This document shows positions 6,190-8,783 of a DNA stretch of 8,783 bases, in pieces. How positions within the stretch are numbered: position 1 is the stretch's first letter; each line of letters opens with the position of its first letter. The translations under genes and the position numbers were made by a program. Under the pieces are notes generated by a model that worked only from the letters and a program-made list of their open reading frames with translations, did no database searches and was not told the DNA's origin. This DNA comes from an uncultured Synergistales bacterium (GTDB lineage Bacteria > Synergistota > Synergistia > Synergistales > Aminobacteriaceae), in assembly GCA_905233335.1 (NCBI GenBank), contig CAJOED010000036.1, positions 10,974-19,756 on the forward strand, in the 5' to 3' direction.

Positions 6190-7866
6190 TCAATCCCCCA
6201 TCAAACTGAATACTGCTTCAGGCTGTTGATTTGCCTGTGCTAACATTACGTGTTCGGCGTTGCTCAATATCTGAAACTCTATGTACCTCATTGTTGATTT
6301 CGCGTAATCAGCATCGGTTATCCTGCTCCGGGACTGCTCCAAGTTCTGCCCTGATGATGCCATATTCGCGAGGTTGTGTTCGAGGGAGTTTTCGTAAGAG
6401 ACTATCTGTGTACGCTGTTTCACGACCGAATCTATTGCCTCGTCAATGTACGTTATGGATCTCTCTGCAAGTTCGTGCGTCATGACATTCACACGGTCAA
6501 CACCAAGAGTTTCCGCCGCAACGTTGCCGAAATTCACCGCAAAATTCTCGTCCTGGTTGGTGCCCACCTGAAAGATTATTCCGTTGTCCGTCAAGTGAAC
6601 GGTCGCTGAATAGTCCCCCGACGCATTGAGAACGTAATTTTCCCCGTCCCAGTGCGCCGCAATTCCTGCCATGCCGGAAAACTCTACGTCAACATTCGGG
6701 TGAATTATGCCGCGTAACTCATTGCCGGTTATCTTCATGCCCGTGATTAATTCTTCTTCTGTGTGTGCGTCAGAGATTGACACGTCGAAAATTCCGTCGT
6801 AGCCACGCTGTGTTTCGCTCAATCCCAGCGCGCTCACGATGTCGTCATTGCCCGCAAAATATATTTCTCCGTCCCTGCCCTGCACCGCCGAACGTACTAT
6901 GATGCTCGCTGTCATGTCGTAGCCCGTAATGTTCCCGTCGTCGTCGTAAACAGGCCGTGAAGCTCCGAATGATAACGTGCTGAAGTTGTCTGCGTTGTCG
7001 GTGTATTTTGCCTGGCCAAGTCCATTGGCGATTGCGTCGTTGATTTTGTCGGAGGTGTCCTGCAGTGTGTCGTATGAGTACAGCATAACTCCTGCTGTCT
7101 TTCCGTCGCCCTGAATGAGCGTGATGTTCTGCGGCTCCTCAACGATGAATGCGCCTTCCGACGTGTAGAACTGCCCTATTTCCGCAAGTGTCTTCATGCG
7201 CTGGACTGTCTGTTTCGTCTCTTCCTCAAGATCTCCGTCCTCGTCGAACACTTGAGTTACAGCAGTCTTCATTTCTGCCGCGTCCATTATGCTGGTTTCC
7301 TGAACTTGTGCTTTTCCCGGCTCGGCTCTGACGGTGATTTTGTAGTTTCCCTCGTGATTTTCTGCCTCGTTCATGTCGTTGAAGCTGACGAGTCCTCCGC
7401 GCACACGGACTTTCAAGCCCTCATCACTTGCCGACCATAAAGCTCCTGAAGTCCCGTCAAGCAGTTTCTTCTTGTTGAAGTTCGTGTATCTTGCGACGTG
7501 GTTGATTGCTTCCTTTATGCCGTCGAGTTCTTCCTGAATGTGCACTCTGTCCTGAAGCGTAAGAGTATCATTTGCGCCCTGCACCGACAATTCACGCATA
7601 CGGTGAAGAAGATCGTTCGTATCACCCAGCGCGCCTTCTGCCGTCCGCAACATGGACAAACCGTCCTGTGCATTGTTCACAGCCATATCATAGCCCTGTA
7701 TCTGTGAGCGCATTCTTTCACTTATCGCAAGTCCTGACGCATCATCCGCCGCAGTTTTCACCCGCAGACCTGAAGCCAGGGGCTGTATTGATTTCTGCAG
7801 CATAGCATCGGTTGCGCTTGTGATGTTCAATGCTGATAATGACGTTAGGTTGTGATTGATTATCAT
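6190..7866 (-). CDS. fliC: Flagellin
   Basis: Structural subunit of the flagellar filament, 558 residues. The N-terminal D0/D1 region (1-140) starts MIINHNL and contains the ASGLRVKTAADDASGLAISE signature. The C-terminal D1/D0 region (about 446-558) ends LAQANQQPEAVFSLMGD. Between them is an unusually large variable insert of about 300 residues, including a flagellin hook IN-like segment (about 247-282, with YDTLQDTSDKINDAI). Arg89, Leu93 and a Glu in IQEEL correspond to residues of the TLR5-recognition helix in Salmonella flagellin. There is no Sec signal, as expected for type III export. The start at 7866 is the only in-frame choice because a TGA lies three codons upstream; a GGA is 13 bases away, so the Shine-Dalgarno spacing is long. 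No terminator separates it from the YhcH-family gene downstream. Confidence 0.96.
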   Translation of the reverse strand: MIINHNLTSLSALNITSATDAMLQKSIQPLASGLRVKTAADDASGLAISERMRSQIQGYDMAVNNAQDGLSMLRTAEGALGDTNDLLHRMRELSVQGANDTLTLQDRVHIQEELDGIKEAINHVARYTNFNKKKLLDGTSGALWSASDEGLKVRVRGGLVSFNDMNEAENHEGNYKITVRAEPGKAQVQETSIMDAAEMKTAVTQVFDEDGDLEEETKQTVQRMKTLAEIGQFYTSEGAFIVEEPQNITLIQGDGKTAGVMLYSYDTLQDTSDKINDAIANGLGQAKYTDNADNFSTLSFGASRPVYDDDGNITGYDMTASIIVRSAVQGRDGEIYFAGNDDIVSALGLSETQRGYDGIFDVSISDAHTEEELITGMKITGNELRGIIHPNVDVEFSGMAGIAAHWDGENYVLNASGDYSATVHLTDNGIIFQVGTNQDENFAVNFGNVAAETLGVDRVNVMTHELAERSITYIDEAIDSVVKQRTQIVSYENSLEHNLANMASSGQNLEQSRSRITDADYAKSTMRYIEFQILSNAEHVMLAQANQQPEAVFSLMGD

Positions 7867-7881
7867 AACTCGTCATCATTC

Positions 7882-7917
7882 CTTTGTTGTGATTTTGGAG
7901 TTGGTAATATTATCGTT
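7882..7917 (-). promoter_or_regulatory. Probable flagellin promoter -10 and leader
   Basis: In the 74-base gap upstream of flagellin the minus strand carries AACGATAATATTA (7917-7905). AACGATAA matches six of eight bases of the sigma-28 -10 consensus GCCGATAA, and GATAAT could equally be a sigma-70 -10 box. No convincing -35 at the expected distance was found. The following leader contains ATCACAACAAAG (7893-7882), the same 12 bases found in the leader of the small peptide gene. Confidence 0.4.
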
Positions 7918-7940
7918 GATTGAGGCGAAAAAATAAAGTT

Positions 7941-8621
7941 TTATGTTCTTCCTCCGTTCCATAAATCTTCAAGCCGCACAAACGTATAACCGCTCTTCTG
8001 CAGCATCGGAATAATGACCTTCAGAGCCTCTACGGTGTTCGGGACTCCCGAATGCATCAGTACGACAGTTCCCGGCCTTGCGCTCCCTAGAACAAGATTG
8101 ATGATTTCTCCTGCAGGCCGTCCGGTGTAGTCGGCAGTATTGAGGCTCCATAGTCCCATGCGCAAATTCATTCTCCTCATTGCGTTAAATATCTTCATGT
8201 TGAAGCCCCCTCCCGGCGGTCGCAAAAATCTCGTCGGCCTTATGTCCATGCTTTCGAGAACTTCATCGCAACGTTCAGCCTCACGCATAATTTTTTCGAC
8301 CCACAAGCGATAGAGTTTCGGGTGTGTGAACGTGTGATTAGCGAGTTCGTGTCCTGACTCGTGAAGCATTCGGGTAACGGGCGCGTATCTGTCCGCGAAT
8401 TTCCCGACAACAAAGAATGTAGCTTTCACGTCGTAGCTGGTGAGTACGGCGTTGATCTCCTGCATTCCGTGTTCGCGTGGGCCGTCGTCGAACGTCAAGA
8501 CCATTTCGCGCACAAAGGGATCTCCGGCGGCGATACCGTATTTGTGTCGTTCGTGTGTGAGGGGTCCCCACTCTATGAATATGAATACAGCGAGCGAAAT
8601 CAACATTAATCTACGAAGCAT
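7941..8621 (-). CDS. Membrane-anchored polysaccharide deacetylase (NodB domain, CE4)
   Basis: A 226-residue carbohydrate esterase family 4 protein that removes acetyl groups from N-acetylated sugars, typically peptidoglycan or chitin-like polymers, outside the cytoplasmic membrane. Motifs are in order: TFDDGP (43-48, Asp46 as metal ligand and Asp45 as base), HTFTHP (96-101, metal-binding His96 and His100), RPPGGGF (134-140), DYTG (164-167) and LMHSG (His190). A hydrophobic segment (about residues 4-17) after MLRR looks like an uncleaved signal anchor. The start at 8621 has CAGGAG at 8631-8636, 9 bases upstream. The flagellin gene starts 74 bases downstream in the same direction with its own likely promoter, so co-transcription is not certain. 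Confidence 0.93.
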   Translation of the reverse strand: MLRRLMLISLAVFIFIEWGPLTHERHKYGIAAGDPFVREMVLTFDDGPREHGMQEINAVLTSYDVKATFFVVGKFADRYAPVTRMLHESGHELANHTFTHPKLYRLWVEKIMREAERCDEVLESMDIRPTRFLRPPGGGFNMKIFNAMRRMNLRMGLWSLNTADYTGRPAGEIINLVLGSARPGTVVLMHSGVPNTVEALKVIIPMLQKSGYTFVRLEDLWNGGRT

Positions 8622-8630
8622 AAATATATT

Positions 8631-8659
8631 CTCCTGATAAAAATTAACGCTTGATTATA
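8631..8659 (-). promoter_or_regulatory. Ribosome binding site and possible -10 box of the deacetylase
   Basis: CAGGAG at 8636-8631 is well spaced from the ATG. A perfect TATAAT lies at 8659-8654 on the minus strand. No good -35 hexamer is seen at 16-18 bases, so the promoter part is tentative. Confidence 0.45.
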
Positions 8660-8681
8660 ACATTACGGCATGTGTTTTTGA

Positions 8682-8715
8682 GGGTAGGTGGGCGGGGGGT
8701 CGACTGAAAGTCGAC
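8682..8715. repeat. G-rich run and perfect short hairpin
   Basis: A G-rich stretch (8682-8699, with runs of 3, 2, 3 and 6 G) is followed by a perfect 7-bp inverted repeat GTCGACT/AGTCGAC (8699-8705 with 8709-8715) and a 3-base GAA loop. There is no T-run, so it is not a terminator. It could be a REP-type or IS200/IS605-end-type palindrome, but no transposase is visible in the window. The remaining bases to 8783 hold no supported gene. Confidence 0.4.
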
Positions 8716-8783
8716 GGCTTCACTCAATAAAGCAAGATAGTATGTGTTGTGTGTGAATGTCGGATAACAACGTGGAGAAGTTT

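Noticed and set aside
6191..6193. TTG start for the YhcH-family gene
   Set aside because: The only purine-rich site (GGGGG at 6195-6199) is 1 base away from it but 10 bases from the ATG at 6184, which also gives the usual family N-terminus.
7891..7940. Full sigma-28 promoter for flagellin
   Set aside because: The -10-like AACGATAA is present, but no TAAA element is found at the standard distance, so only a tentative -10 is reported.
8757..8783. Plus-strand ATG reading MSDNNVEKF to the window edge
   Set aside because: Only nine codons are visible and no ribosome binding site precedes it; the shared MSD with the GG-leader peptide is too short to mean anything.

Overview
The window most likely comes from a member of the Synergistota, probably a gut or rumen type. 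The main clue is the C-terminus of the large papain-like protease: a Ser/Gly-rich linker, a Gly-Gly-Cys-Asn-Ser-Gly motif, a short hydrophobic stretch and a basic tail, which matches the Synergist-CTERM sorting signal. A flagellin and a Gram-negative style gene layout agree with this. Taxonomy is an inference from these features only.

Left part, plus strand (1-4091): the 3' end of a large gene of uncertain function, possibly a distant MACPF-like pore-forming protein, closed by a good intrinsic terminator. A gap of about 225 bases follows, holding a possible 35-residue ORF and a clear sigma-70-type promoter. That promoter drives two tightly linked genes. The first is a 57-residue peptide with a double-glycine (bacteriocin/RiPP-type) leader and three Gly-Gly-Pro-Glu-Trp repeats in its core. 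The second, four bases downstream, is a secreted C1A (papain-like) cysteine protease with a lectin-like domain and the Synergist-CTERM anchor. This pair is the best candidate for an undescribed system. No modification enzyme or dedicated transporter is visible in the window.

Middle and right part, minus strand (8621 down to 4042): a membrane-anchored polysaccharide deacetylase, then a head-to-tail series of flagellin, a YhcH/YjgK/YiaL-family sugar protein, an M28 zinc aminopeptidase-like protein and a short-chain dehydrogenase (SDR). Flagellin to YhcH and M28 to SDR are tightly spaced or overlapping, so translation is probably coupled. The SDR and the cysteine protease converge and overlap by 50 bases at their 3' ends.

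The only sizeable gap in the minus-strand series (about 180 bases between the YhcH gene and M28) is not random. It contains tandem, decayed copies of the first codons of the M28 gene, recognisable at both DNA and protein level.

The far right end (8622-8783) holds the deacetylase ribosome binding site and a possible -10 box, a G-rich run and a perfect short hairpin. No complete gene is visible there. No tRNA, rRNA, CRISPR array or complete mobile element was found.
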